In this document: one piece after another, positions 26,161 through 34,673 of the stretch
Layout of the letters: each line of letters opens with the position of its first letter
Position numbering within the stretch: the first letter of the stretch is position 1
Assembly: GCF_001426265.1 (NCBI RefSeq)
Contig: NZ_LMDG01000005.1
Span: 84,757-148,756 of the forward strand
DNA length: 64,000 bases
Origin: Rhizobium sp. Root1220
GTDB lineage: Bacteria > Pseudomonadota > Alphaproteobacteria > Rhizobiales > Rhizobiaceae
Reading direction: 5' to 3'
Made by a program: the position numbers and the translations under genes
The notes under the pieces: model-generated
What the model saw: the letters and a program-made list of their open reading frames with translations, nothing else
The model's database searches: none
What the model was told of the DNA's origin: nothing

Positions 26161-26745
26161 GATCTTTTCCTCTTTCGGTTTCTGATCACTGGTGATGGGG
26201 GAAATCCCCCAGGCAGTCGCACCGTCGCCGATGCGGACTTTCGAACCGGCACGCCCCGCCGCTACGATAGCGACGTGGTTGATCCGGATATTCTTCTGAA
26301 TGGCGTCGTAGGCCTCGCCGTCGGGCGTCTTGCCCGCCGTGAAATCGAGATCGCAGGTGTATCCGGCGGACAGTTCCTGCTTGCCGGACTCGATGTCCTT
26401 GATGGTCGCCTCGTCGCTGACCATGAGCGGGACGCGGAGATAGATGCTCTCCCCGACGATCTCGTCTCCGGTCTGGCCGACTGCGTATTTCTTCCAGTTG
26501 TCGGACGTGACCAGTTCCGGCGGGTGATCATTCGTCACAGGGCGGTGAGCGGCGCTCTTCAGCGTGTCGGCTGCGAACACCTCGACACCGGGGCGATATA
26601 CCTTGACCACGCCCATATCGGGCTTGCCGACTTCGGAACCGAGATAGGCCTGTATGCCGGTCCGCGCGATGCGAGCGTCGGCGATAAGGTAGCCGTCTCC
26701 GGTCCGGCGCGTTCCTGCGACGGTTACAGCATCGGTGAATTGCAT
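25603..26745 (-). CDS. Prohead protease/scaffold (DUF2213)
   Basis: 380 residues. Residues 1-180 are DUF2213 protease-like (AYLGSEVGKPDMGVVKVYRP; KSAAHRPVTNDHPPE; LSAGYTCDLDF; INHVAIVAAGRAGS), with His in ITHVA/INHVA-type and Ser motifs of phage maturation proteases. Residues 196-380 are helical and Lys/Ala/Asp-rich scaffold. It lies upstream of cement and capsid genes. Confidence 0.82.
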   Translation of the reverse strand: MQFTDAVTVAGTRRTGDGYLIADARIARTGIQAYLGSEVGKPDMGVVKVYRPGVEVFAADTLKSAAHRPVTNDHPPELVTSDNWKKYAVGQTGDEIVGESIYLRVPLMVSDEATIKDIESGKQELSAGYTCDLDFTAGKTPDGEAYDAIQKNIRINHVAIVAAGRAGSKVRIGDGATAWGISPITSDQKPKEEKIMTLKTVTVDGIPVEVTDQGAVVIGTLQTRLVDANTKLADADKAHQAVVAAHDAAMAKKDAELDAMKAKVLSDADLDKRVQARADLVTAAKAIAKDVKTEGLSDADIRKAVVVAKIGDAAIAGKAEAYIDARFDLLVEDAKKTADPFATVMKDGPKPTDNTSNAAHTSMVTDMSTAWMGNQSKGAA

Positions 26746-26777
26746 TATGTTACCTATCTGGATGGTGGGAGGCGCAG

Positions 26778-26960
26778 ATGCAGGCGATGTTCAAGGTATG
26801 CGAGCGAGGAAAGACCGGTCACGTGCTCGGCCGAGTGACGATAATGTCCGGCGGCCACACACTTGATGAACAGGTCTCCGAGGCGCGCCGCGTCGCCATA
26901 GAGCAAGGGATCGTCAAGAAGGACGACCTCGACAAAGTCGTTTTCGTCTACGTCGACTGA
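26778..26960 (+). CDS. Small moron protein of unknown function
   Basis: 60 residues after a GGGAGG site. MQAMFKVCERGKTGHVLGRV, then a helix VSEARRVAIEQGIVKKDDL and an acidic end. It is on the + strand between two minus-strand head genes, with a second + strand gene 38 bases later. Codon use looks coding. No domain was recognised. Confidence 0.5.
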   Translation: MQAMFKVCERGKTGHVLGRVTIMSGGHTLDEQVSEARRVAIEQGIVKKDDLDKVVFVYVD

Positions 26961-26998
26961 GTATTGCCAATCTTCGCTTCATCAGTCACAACATTTCC

Positions 26999-27205
26999 AT
27001 GACCGACGAACAGTTTCGAGCACTCCGGCAGTTGATCCTTGAGCAAAACTCAAAGATTGCGGAACTGACCTTGGAAGTCCGGCGCTTGAAAGAGTCTTTC
27101 GAGACCACCGAGGTAATCGTCGTCGAGGACGAGCGGATCGGCTTGGACGGTCTCGAAGATCTGCTTAAAACTCGACGATCCCGCGGGCCAAACAACGGCA
27201 ATTGA
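26999..27205 (+). CDS. Small coiled-coil moron protein
   Basis: 68 residues: one amphipathic coiled-coil helix (FRALRQLILEQNSKIAELTL, then EVRRLKESFE) and an acidic end. It overlaps the convergent minor head gene by 41 bp. Together with the preceding + strand gene it is an insertion in the head module. The function is unknown. Confidence 0.5.
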   Translation: MTDEQFRALRQLILEQNSKIAELTLEVRRLKESFETTEVIVVEDERIGLDGLEDLLKTRRSRGPNNGN

Positions 27206-27977
27206 TCGGCTGCCCGGGTGGTAAGCCGTTCTCAGCGCCGGTTGCCTCACCCCATTTGTAGGTGTTTCCGTCTAGGCTTCTATGCCGTGGTCGGACTCTC
27301 TCGTCATGGCTGGTAAGCCAGCTGTATGACGTCACTCCTGCTTGCTGCTGCCTGATCCGGTTCAGATCGCTGTTCAGCTTTGATGTCTGGTCTCTAGCGA
27401 TCAGCCTGGCTCGCCGATCAGTGATGCCGAACTGTTCCTGCAGAGACTTCCGAAGTGTCGTCACCGAGTTTCCGGCGATGCTGCTGGCATATACCGTCTG
27501 CTCGACCCGCTTCACGACGTCATCGGCCAGGCTCTGTATCAGCGAAGTGTTCCGCGCAACTGCTGCCTGCAGGTACTCGGCTAGATCCTCCTGCGAGACG
27601 ACCGCTTGCAGATTGATCCCGAGTGCCCGCTTGGCCGTTGCCATGAAGGCTTCGGTATGGCGCTCCGCTTCCAGATCGAGGATGCGGTTGACCGTGTTCG
27701 AAGCGATCCGCTGCAATTGATTGGCCAGCGCCTGAAGGCCACCGAACCAAGACCTGTCAGCATCGCCCGTGTAAGCCCGTGCAGCGCGTTTCTGCTCCTG
27801 TTCAGACTGGTAGAGCGGGATGATGCTCTCCCGCGTCATGGAGGCGATCTGCGTCAGCATGGAGCGCAGGGCGGTGTAGTACTGCTTCTCTGCCGACAGC
27901 CTCACATCGACGGCCGGCAGTTCAATCTTGGTGCCCTTGGGCTTGTCAGCCAGCTTGGCTATGGAATAGCGGAGCAT
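27165..27977 (-). CDS. Minor head protein, Mu gpF/SPP1 gp7-like
   Basis: 270 residues. The C-terminal module has RARLIARDQTSKLNSDLNRI, SYSWLTSHDERVRPRHRSLD and PPGQPINCRCLAR, the signature of the Mu F-like (PF04233) family, including the Cys-x-Cys metal-type end. It is needed for head assembly or DNA ejection and lies next to the portal gene. Confidence 0.87.
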   Translation of the reverse strand: MLRYSIAKLADKPKGTKIELPAVDVRLSAEKQYYTALRSMLTQIASMTRESIIPLYQSEQEQKRAARAYTGDADRSWFGGLQALANQLQRIASNTVNRILDLEAERHTEAFMATAKRALGINLQAVVSQEDLAEYLQAAVARNTSLIQSLADDVVKRVEQTVYASSIAGNSVTTLRKSLQEQFGITDRRARLIARDQTSKLNSDLNRIRQQQAGVTSYSWLTSHDERVRPRHRSLDGNTYKWGEATGAENGLPPGQPINCRCLARGIVEF

Positions 27978-28237
27978 TAGGCGCCCTTGATCTGGCGAAG
28001 GCGCATCTCCAACGTGGCCGCATCGTCGCGATCGAGCGCGATCACGATGCTTTTCTTCGCGCTCTCCGCATATACCATCAACGCTTGGCGGATTTCAGCG
28101 CCGGTGAACGTATCGATCATTCCACCCATGACATATTCGATGGTAGCGATGGTACGCGCTACCATCTCAATGTCGCGAGTGCAGATAGCAACCTTCCAGT
28201 CTTCGTCTGCAACGCCTGTCTTCCACTCCTTGCTCAT
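27977..28237 (-). CDS. Small phage protein between portal and minor head genes
   Basis: 86 residues, helical (DIEMVARTIATIEYVMGGMI; EIRQALMVYAESAKKSIVIA), acidic/basic mix. It overlaps the neighbours by one and four bases, so it is translated with them. No family was recognised. Confidence 0.5.
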   Translation of the reverse strand: MSKEWKTGVADEDWKVAICTRDIEMVARTIATIEYVMGGMIDTFTGAEIRQALMVYAESAKKSIVIALDRDDAATLEMRLRQIKGA

Positions 28238-30066
28238 GCTTCGCTGATCCTCGCCTTCCAGTTATCGTCAACCTCTTTGAAGATCTCCGGACCGAGGATG
28301 ATTTCACCGCGGTACGGCTCGACCTTCGAGAGATCCATGCCCTCCGGTATCTGCCACGTGATAGTGACGTGTGGCTGATAGTCCGGATAATCCGTCTTGG
28401 CACCGAGGCGCTTGATGTCCTCGTGGCGCCAGGTCAGACGCGAGCTTGCGAATTGCAGCACGACAGCCTGCCCGAATTGCTCCATGAGGCGCGGACCACC
28501 GGCAAGGATCTTGATGGTGTTGCCACTATCGGCCCACTCGATGTCATTCCCGACCTTGATCCAGTCGAGCGGCGTCCGAGTGTGTATGATGGTGACGTGC
28601 AGGTCTTCTTGAACCGTATCGAAGCCCTGAGCCTTCGCCCACTTCTTGATATCGCCGGCGTTGACCACGTCGCGGTGAATGTAGAGCGTGCGAGGAGCGG
28701 CATCATTCGCCTGCTGGCGCGTCTGCTGCTCATCTGGCTCATCGGTCGCTTCTTCCTGCCCGAGATCGAATTCCCCTGCGGCATCCGTGTCAGCAACTGC
28801 CTGATCAAGACCGGGATAGAAGCCCGATTCCACGAACTGGTTAGTCGCTACAGTGCGCAGCTCTTGCGGCGTGAAGGTGCCGGCCTCAGTCAGGATCTTG
28901 ACCGTCTCGGCGTTCATCTTGCCGATTTCAGCCTGTTCCTTCTCCGTCATCTGCTTGAGCGGAGACCACTCGTAGAAGACTTCCGGCGGGCGGCTGCCGA
29001 GTGCGGAGCGGATCAGGCACTCATCGAAGCGGTAGAGCGCGGGTGTGATCTCCAACTGCTGGATGGATGACACCCGGTCATAGTAGTTGTTCATGTCGGA
29101 TTCGCCGGTCGATGACATGCCGGCCGGAGACTGGCCGAGAAGGCGCGTCACCGGGATATCAGCGGCACCAGCTGCCATCTGAAGGAACGACTGCATCACT
29201 TCCGGCAAGGTGGCGAAACTGATCGTCTTGCGCTCGTATTCCTCTTCCTTGTCGAGGATCAGCGCTCGGTTGATGCCCTTGGCCGTAGCGGCCAGCATGA
29301 AGCGGTCGAGCAGCCGCTGCGAATAGGTAGGGTCCGACAGGCTGTTCATGAACTCAGGAATGCGGAAGACGTCGACATTGGCCTCGAACACAAGGCTGGC
29401 GATATTGGCCGCCGTGGCGTCCGCATTCTTCATCGCCGAATAGACGGCTTCGATGATGCTATCGCCCCAGCCTTGGCTTGGGCCCATGGACAAGATCTGG
29501 TCACCATGCGGCGCACCGATGAACACCACCATCCGGGAAGGATGAATGCGGACCATCGACTGCGCGCCGGTCGCCTCGTAATAGGCTGGCTTGCCGTAGA
29601 ACTCCGAAAACACGTCCTGCTCGATCGGGCCTGCGGTCACATCGCGGCGTGTCAGCACCGTGAGGTACTTGATTCCACCCTTGGCGATGCGCTCGACCTG
29701 CAACGGCTGCATGAGGTTTTCCTCGCCTGTCCCGATGAACAGCGCAGCGCCACCCCACAGACGGGCCTTGACCTTCGCCTCGAGCAGTTTCTGCCAGAAA
29801 CCGAGCCGGTTCTGCTCTGCCTCGATAAGCTCGATCTGGTCCTGCTCTGCCTGCCAGTCACGCCCCTTGCGGACCGCGTCCATGGCCGGGATATCGACAA
29901 TCTTGCGACCGAGCCAATTGCTCTTGTAGATCGCCGCCAGCTGGTAGTCGTCGATGTACTGGATGCCGTAGGACGCCGTCGACATCTTGTCGCGCAGGGG
30001 ATCGCCAAGGCCCGCAACGACAGACCGTAGGCTGTCATTGGCCCTAAGCTGGATCACATCACCCAT
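28234..30066 (-). CDS. Portal protein (DUF1073) fused to an Acb1-type 2H phosphoesterase
   Basis: 610 residues. Residues 1 to about 440 are the DUF1073 portal (YQLAAIYKSNWLGRKIVDIP; LLGQSPAGMSSTGESDMNNY), the ring through which DNA enters the head. After an acidic/Gln linker (TDEPDEQQTRQQAND), residues about 455-610 carry the two H-x-T motifs of 2H phosphoesterases, HVTIIHT (His490) and HVTITW (His566). T4 Acb1 is such an enzyme; it degrades the cyclic nucleotides that trigger CBASS immunity. Related DUF1073 proteins are already annotated as Acb1 family, so the fusion is a known type, but its activity here is unproven. Confidence 0.82.
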   Translation of the reverse strand: MGDVIQLRANDSLRSVVAGLGDPLRDKMSTASYGIQYIDDYQLAAIYKSNWLGRKIVDIPAMDAVRKGRDWQAEQDQIELIEAEQNRLGFWQKLLEAKVKARLWGGAALFIGTGEENLMQPLQVERIAKGGIKYLTVLTRRDVTAGPIEQDVFSEFYGKPAYYEATGAQSMVRIHPSRMVVFIGAPHGDQILSMGPSQGWGDSIIEAVYSAMKNADATAANIASLVFEANVDVFRIPEFMNSLSDPTYSQRLLDRFMLAATAKGINRALILDKEEEYERKTISFATLPEVMQSFLQMAAGAADIPVTRLLGQSPAGMSSTGESDMNNYYDRVSSIQQLEITPALYRFDECLIRSALGSRPPEVFYEWSPLKQMTEKEQAEIGKMNAETVKILTEAGTFTPQELRTVATNQFVESGFYPGLDQAVADTDAAGEFDLGQEEATDEPDEQQTRQQANDAAPRTLYIHRDVVNAGDIKKWAKAQGFDTVQEDLHVTIIHTRTPLDWIKVGNDIEWADSGNTIKILAGGPRLMEQFGQAVVLQFASSRLTWRHEDIKRLGAKTDYPDYQPHVTITWQIPEGMDLSKVEPYRGEIILGPEIFKEVDDNWKARISEA

Positions 30067-30217
30067 TGCGCTTCTCTCTTCTGATGTTCGGCGGGTTCTT
30101 GACTGTGTCTCGGACGATCGACGGGAGGGCTTTCACCACTCCCTTGATCCCTGCCTTCTTCCGGGCATCGGCGATCATCTGCCGGCGCTTCTCACAAGGT
30201 CCGCAGGCCATGGTCAT
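30059..30217 (-). CDS. Small basic protein between terminase and portal genes
   Basis: 52 residues from the ATG at 30217, coupled to the terminase stop (ATGA). Its stop overlaps the portal start by 8 bases. It has MACGPCEKRRQMIADARKKA, a CxxC near the start, and a basic tail. Both overlaps support a real gene. It could be a small zinc or packaging helper; unknown. Confidence 0.55.
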   Translation of the reverse strand: MTMACGPCEKRRQMIADARKKAGIKGVVKALPSIVRDTVKNPPNIRREKRNG

Positions 30218-31755
30218 CCAACGTTTGCAAGGGTGTAGGAGGAGCCCAGCGCCAGCTCGTTCAGAGCGTCGGCGAAGGCGTCCACCTGGTCGTCATTCGG
30301 AGCATTCGGGAAGGAACAAACCTCATCGAGGAATATGTCGTTCCATGAACCGCGCAGCAGCTTTACGTTTCCAGCCTCCGCCTGAGCCGAAGCCGGTTTG
30401 GCGCGAACGCTTTTCTCACCTGTGGGCCGGATGGTGGCCACATTGTAACCCGCAAGCAGCTTCACTTTGGTAGCGGCATCCGACTTACCGGCCGCGCCGG
30501 GATCTTCAGGCATCCTTATCCGGACCATGATCCCGTCTTGGCTTGCCGTGTTTTTCAGGTTCTTCTCGACATCGGCAGGCGACCACTGATCGCGCCTTAC
30601 ATCCTCGATGTAGAATGTGCCCCCGTGGTAGGCCATCCGAAGCCCCACGGTCCAGTCAGGCTTCTTGCCCGGCTTCGGCTGCGTTGCCGCGAAGTCCCAA
30701 GCCCTGCAGCGTTTGGCGCCTGTCGGTACCGCATCAACGATCTCGAAGTCACCACGCTGGAACATACCGCCAGATCGAGGTGTTGGCCGCTGCTGATACT
30801 GACCAGAGTAGGCATATGAACCCTTGGCCTTCTTGAGCCGTTCGATCTCCGTGGCCGGAAAGCGCTCAGGAAACAGCAGTTCCCCGTCTTCCGTGCGCGG
30901 GTCTTGGAAGAACAGTTCACCATCGACGTACGTCTGGCACTTGGCTTCTGGCTCGAACTCCATCGGCAGGTTCAGGTGAATGAACCCGATATCCAGTTCT
31001 TTCGCGACCGCTGCAACGTCCTGCTCGTGAAGACGCTGCATGATCAGCACAATGGCAGATGTCGTCACGTCGTTCAGTCGGTCCGAGATACCTTCTCGGA
31101 AGATACGAACCGCAGCCTGCCGCTCGGTGTCGCTCTCCGCCGTCTCTGTCGAGTGCGGGTCATCGATCTTTACCCGATCACCGCGACCACCGGTCATAGA
31201 ACTGAACGGGCGGGCCTCGCTGAAACCACTTCCGACGTTCTCGAACTTGCCCTTGGCGTTCTGGTCATCCCGCAGCTTCAACGCCCATATGGCTTGAAAC
31301 TTATCGCTTTCGATCAGCCGGCGGAGCTTGAGGTTGTCGCGCAGCACGTTCGGCTGGCTGTAGGATGTAGCGAGCACCTGAATGTCAGGACGTTCGCATG
31401 GTCCCCATTCCCAAGCCGTCCAGAACACCATAACCAATGATTTCATCATGCCAGGCGGCACGGTCATCATCAGGAACTGTATCTTGCCCGCGGTTACCGC
31501 TTCCAGATGCTTGCACATCGCACGAAGCGCCCAGCCGAACCTCAATTCCTTCTTTGGCTCAAGGATCGACCAGAACTCTTGTATGAACCCTTCCAGCGTC
31601 TGGCATCTTGCCCGAATGCGTTCAGCGTCCTTGGCAATGCGTTCCCGCTCTGCCTCGGCTCTACGCCTCTCCTTCTCCGCCCGGATCGCCCTCATCATCT
31701 CCGCTGGCGCCGGCAAGCGGGCCAAAGATGGCTTCGAGTGCATTGAGCTGTTCAT
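30214..31755 (-). CDS. Terminase large subunit
   Basis: 513 residues. The ATPase P-loop is PPGMMKS at 100-106 (after IQFLMMTV). LIMQRLHEQDVAAV follows in the ATPase core. The C-terminal nuclease has CRAWDFAAT and NDDQVDAFADALN with conserved acidic residues. It packages DNA and cuts concatemers. The first 20 residues overlap the small subunit gene by 95 bases; a start at one of the later Met codons (around 31698) is possible. Confidence 0.9.
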   Translation of the reverse strand: MNSSMHSKPSLARLPAPAEMMRAIRAEKERRRAEAERERIAKDAERIRARCQTLEGFIQEFWSILEPKKELRFGWALRAMCKHLEAVTAGKIQFLMMTVPPGMMKSLVMVFWTAWEWGPCERPDIQVLATSYSQPNVLRDNLKLRRLIESDKFQAIWALKLRDDQNAKGKFENVGSGFSEARPFSSMTGGRGDRVKIDDPHSTETAESDTERQAAVRIFREGISDRLNDVTTSAIVLIMQRLHEQDVAAVAKELDIGFIHLNLPMEFEPEAKCQTYVDGELFFQDPRTEDGELLFPERFPATEIERLKKAKGSYAYSGQYQQRPTPRSGGMFQRGDFEIVDAVPTGAKRCRAWDFAATQPKPGKKPDWTVGLRMAYHGGTFYIEDVRRDQWSPADVEKNLKNTASQDGIMVRIRMPEDPGAAGKSDAATKVKLLAGYNVATIRPTGEKSVRAKPASAQAEAGNVKLLRGSWNDIFLDEVCSFPNAPNDDQVDAFADALNELALGSSYTLANVG

Positions 31756-32029
31756 CCGATACGTTGGTGAGGTCTACGGTCTGGATAGGCCCGCCACCGC
31801 GGCCCGTGTGCTGAACGCTGGCGAGCTTGGCATGCATGTAAGGCGCTGCGTCTTTCGCGATCGAGGCTGCAGCATCCCAATCATTCTTCTCGGCGTGTGC
31901 GCGCATTGCCTTCAGCATCACCTCCAGAGGCGTCAGTCCGTCAGCCGATGCCTTGTCCGCAATCTCGCGAGTTCGCTTCGTGGCGGCTCCTCTGGGGCGC
32001 CCTGCACCCTTCCTTGGTCCACCGCGCAT
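31661..32029 (-). CDS. Terminase small subunit
   Basis: 122 residues from the ATG at 32029. MRGGPRKGAGRPRGAATKRT is the typical basic start of this family, followed by helices (GLTPLEVMLKAMRAHAEK; AASIAKDAAPYMHAKLAS) and an acidic Gly-rich tail. It binds the packaging site. It is the first late gene after a divergent promoter gap. Confidence 0.8.
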   Translation of the reverse strand: MRGGPRKGAGRPRGAATKRTREIADKASADGLTPLEVMLKAMRAHAEKNDWDAAASIAKDAAPYMHAKLASVQHTGRGGGPIQTVDLTNVSDEQLNALEAIFGPLAGASGDDEGDPGGEGEA

Positions 32030-32204
32030 GATTTGATTTCCGCTTTGATTAAATTCAGAAAGTTGCCGATAACCTGTGGAGAAGTCGAACAACGTGGGGA
32101 ACGTGAACAACTACGGAACTTCGAGCCGCGTTTGGTTGCAATCAAACTTGACGGAATCGCCTGTTTCCAACTTCATGGTTGTGCAACCATAGAAGGAAAG
32201 CCAA
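32030..32204. promoter_or_regulatory. Divergent promoter gap between terminase and DUF1508 genes
   Basis: The 175-base gap separates minus-strand packaging genes from the + strand moron. It is AT-rich near the terminase gene. A GGTTG-TG-CAACC hairpin and an AAGGAAAG ribosome site precede 32205. A packaging (pac/cos) site could lie here or in the small-subunit gene. Confidence 0.4.
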
Positions 32205-32396
32205 ATGGCTCAAGTTACCTACCCTTGTTACTGGCAGAAGAAGGACAACGGCGGATATTGGTATTGGATCTACTACGCGAAGAACGGAGAAGAGATCAGC
32301 CGCAGTAGTGAGAGTTACGTCAACAGGAGCGATTGCACGCACAGCATCACTCTAATGATGAACTCAGCGTCTGATCAAATCTTCTTCACCGAGTGA
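32205..32396 (+). CDS. DUF1508 (YegP-like) small protein
   Basis: 63 residues. YWYWIYYAKNGEEISRSSES then YVNRSDCTHSITLM fits one DUF1508 repeat, as in YegP; the role is unknown. It is on the + strand, flanked by a strong hairpin at its end, an autonomous moron inside the minus block. Confidence 0.65.
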   Translation: MAQVTYPCYWQKKDNGGYWYWIYYAKNGEEISRSSESYVNRSDCTHSITLMMNSASDQIFFTE

Positions 32397-32406
32397 CGTT
32401 ACATCG

Positions 32407-32430
32407 GGGCAGACGGTAGCGTGTCTGCCC
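32407..32430. terminator. Bidirectional hairpin between convergent genes
   Basis: GGGCAGAC/GTCTGCCC perfect 8-bp stem with an 8-base loop, between the ends of the DUF1508 (+) and DUF3307 (-) genes. There is no strong T-run on either side, so the stop may be partial. Confidence 0.55.
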
Positions 32431-32837
32431 TATAGTCCCGGCGCGCCGCATTCTCTGCAAAGCTGCGGAGCCCGCCAAACTCCCTCACCCGGCGGCTGAT
32501 ACGACTGGCAGCCGGAGAGGAAGGCAAAGATGATGATCAGCCACAGAACCTTGCAGGCAATGTGCAGCGCTTGATCCTGGGCGAACGTCGTCTTGCCGCG
32601 CACCTTGGCCTCGTCGATGACCGTGTGTGCCGCCCACTCTACCAGCCCGAGCCATACGTTGGCCGTCACAAGGGCCACAGCGGCTCCCTGGATGCCCGCG
32701 TGAGCTACGAGATGGTAGAACCGTAGCGGCCCCTTGGCCTTGGCGTCCGAGAGGAACTGGCCTTGAAGCGGATAGTCGCATAGCCAGTGCGCCCCGAGGA
32801 GCATCAAGGCGAGCATTAGGATTGTCTCGATCAGCAT
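32430..32837 (-). CDS. DUF3307 membrane protein
   Basis: 135 residues. MLALMLLGAHWLCDYPLQGQ, FYHLVAHAGIQGAA, WAAHTVIDEAKVRGKTTF and FAQDQALHIACKV are the conserved blocks of DUF3307, with His/Asp/Gln at polar positions of several membrane helices. The role is unknown. It is the last gene of the replication half before the moron. Confidence 0.75.
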   Translation of the reverse strand: MLIETILMLALMLLGAHWLCDYPLQGQFLSDAKAKGPLRFYHLVAHAGIQGAAVALVTANVWLGLVEWAAHTVIDEAKVRGKTTFAQDQALHIACKVLWLIIIFAFLSGCQSYQPPGEGVWRAPQLCRECGAPGL

Positions 32838-33142
32838 GCAGGCTCCTGAAATGGAAAACCCGCCACCGGTTGGGGTGACGGGCTGTGATACGTGCCTACC
32901 TACAGGCTTACGGAATGATTGCCCTAGTCGGCCCCCTCAGGGCGTCTGGCTACAAGGACTTTTCCAGACCCGTTACCCAACTACGGCTATCTTCGGCGGC
33001 CGTCGCCTACCACGAGAGTCGAAGCAACAATGTTGCCGCCTCGCTTTCTCGAATTGGCTCCAGAGGCCTCGGCGACACCGTATCTCTGGCTTATGGCGCC
33101 CCGTGAGGGGAATAGCTGGCACCCGCGAAGGTCAGCTAATTT
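32838..33142. other. 305-base gap between minus-strand genes, no supported gene
   Basis: Short + frames (32885-33106) lack ribosome sites and domains. A CCCGCCACC...GGTGACGGG imperfect hairpin near 32861-32882 and CCCCGTGAGGGG near 33098-33109 suggest local structure. No assignment was made. Confidence 0.4.
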
Positions 33143-33757
33143 CTATGCCGCCTGCTTCCTGCGGGCTTCGCGTTGCCGGCGGCGTTCGTTCTGTGCGTCT
33201 GCCCAGGAGAAGTCTCTCAGGCTGGTGTCGAAGCTGAAGCAGTCATCAGCGCGCCAAACTTCGATGATGGACGTTTTATCGCTGTTTTCGGGGGTGTTTG
33301 TAAAGTCGCCTTCTGCTTCATTTTCGTTATGCTGCAATGGCTTGCGGTCGAAAGCTCGCAAAATACATTTAATTGCGGAGTCTTTCCGCCAATCTCCAAG
33401 CTGTCGACTGACGCCTTCGACGGTCCGGCACCACTTTGCGAAAGCCTGTCCACCGGCCTCGGCAGTGGCCCATGCCCACAGTGCGCGGCGCTTCTTGGTA
33501 TCCGGTATCAGCTTGATCATCTCCATCGCTGCTTCCCAGATGCCGACGTCGTTGGTCGTTGCGCGGAGGTTCTTCGGGTCGAGCCATGCCCAGTTGGCCG
33601 CATGCAGTTCTTCTTCCTGCCAATGGTTCATCTCGGCGAATGTATGGACGTAGCCCATATTCATTGCCTTGAGCTGTGCCGGCTTGCCCGTGCTGGGCAG
33701 CTTGCGTTCCACCTCGGCTGCTCGCACGAAGATCTCGGTGATTTCAGCTTCCGTCAT
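33143..33757 (-). CDS. Phage protein of unknown function (DUF6362-like)
   Basis: 204 residues. EIFVRAAEVERKLPSTGKPA and NMGYVHTFAEMNHWQEEELH occur with IWEAAMEMIKLIPDTKKRRA and RALWAWATAEAGGQAFAKWC. The pattern recalls DUF6362, a helical family of alphaproteobacterial prophages probably with an HTH; the number is from memory. It is coupled by 4 bases to the next gene. Confidence 0.5.
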   Translation of the reverse strand: MTEAEITEIFVRAAEVERKLPSTGKPAQLKAMNMGYVHTFAEMNHWQEEELHAANWAWLDPKNLRATTNDVGIWEAAMEMIKLIPDTKKRRALWAWATAEAGGQAFAKWCRTVEGVSRQLGDWRKDSAIKCILRAFDRKPLQHNENEAEGDFTNTPENSDKTSIIEVWRADDCFSFDTSLRDFSWADAQNERRRQREARRKQAA

Positions 33758-34209
33758 GCGCTCATTCTCCGGTCATCTAATAGTTCCATTTGCGGGTTGC
33801 CAAACACCCGGCACGCCCGCTCCCAAATCAGCCCCACCAACGCAGCACGTTTGTTCGTTATACCATCCAATCCCATGCACCAGAACTGCAGGCCTCCTAC
33901 TGGCACACCGTCGAAGAAGGCAAGGAACCGGGAGACATCGCGCTCCATGATCGACGGGTAGTTCTTCTTGAAGGCGAGGATTATATCGCTTGTTGCCCAC
34001 AGGCCGGTCTCGTCGAGCGCTGTATCGTTGTTGGCGGTCTCTACCAGTGTCATGACCACGAAGCGCGCGTGCGGCCTTCCATGGCGTCTCCTGATGCGAT
34101 CCAGAGAAGCCACGGCCCTTGTCTGCCCATGCTTGGGCATGACGTTCTTCGGTACGATCTCGACGCCGAACTCTTCGAAGATGGCAATGGCTTCCGGGTG
34201 ATCCGTCAT
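33754..34209 (-). CDS. Conserved phage protein of unknown function
   Basis: 151 residues. FEEFGVEIVPKNVMPKHGQT, RRHGRPHARFVVMTLVETAN and IWERACRVFGNPQMELLDDR. It sits in a string of coupled genes between the DnaA-like gene and 33757. It has mixed alpha/beta character; no domain was recognised. Confidence 0.5.
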   Translation of the reverse strand: MTDHPEAIAIFEEFGVEIVPKNVMPKHGQTRAVASLDRIRRRHGRPHARFVVMTLVETANNDTALDETGLWATSDIILAFKKNYPSIMERDVSRFLAFFDGVPVGGLQFWCMGLDGITNKRAALVGLIWERACRVFGNPQMELLDDRRMSA

Positions 34210-34673
34210 AGCATCCCTTTCGCCTTCTTCTCGGCGATCCGCCGCACCGCGTGGAGTCCAGTCGTATGATCACGTCCACCGAATAGCCGCCCCAGTTCAG
34301 GGTAGCTCATCTCCGGCTTAACGATCGTCTTCAACTCCCACATGATAAGCTGACGGTAGTCGACGAGCGGGTGAGTGCGTCTCAGGCCGCATAGAGCCTT
34401 CATGGTGATGCCAAGCTCTTTGCAGCGGCTGCGCATATGGGCCTTGCACGGCGACAACATCCGTTCTCTCCACTCGATCACATGAGCATCGAACTTGATG
34501 GGCCACTTGCGCCACATGGGAGACCGTGGGCGAGGCTTTGGCTTGTCAGGCGCTGCGACAGCAATCATTGGCTGTTTGCGCTGTGGTGGCCTGCCCATAA
34601 GCCGCTGGTGAACGGCGTTCGCGCTTGCGATGATCTCTGCACCGGATGTGTAGTTTCGAGCGGCGATGTTCAT
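34206..34673 (-). CDS. DnaA domain IV-like DNA-binding protein
   Basis: 155 residues without any ATPase part. The C-terminal helix-turn-helix, residues about 122-149, has MSYPELGRLFGGRDHTTGLH then AVRRI, very close to the DnaA-box-reading signature of DnaA (YPEIGRxFGGRDHTTVLHA). The N-terminal half is basic and Pro-rich. It could bind DnaA boxes at the phage origin or compete with host DnaA at host targets. It is coupled to the flanking genes in the replication operon. Confidence 0.78.
   Translation of the reverse strand: MNIAARNYTSGAEIIASANAVHQRLMGRPPQRKQPMIAVAAPDKPKPRPRSPMWRKWPIKFDAHVIEWRERMLSPCKAHMRSRCKELGITMKALCGLRRTHPLVDYRQLIMWELKTIVKPEMSYPELGRLFGGRDHTTGLHAVRRIAEKKAKGML

Noticed and set aside
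25666..26838. 390-codon + frame opposite the prohead protease gene
   Set aside because: Antisense shadow of the DUF2213 gene; no ribosome site or domain.
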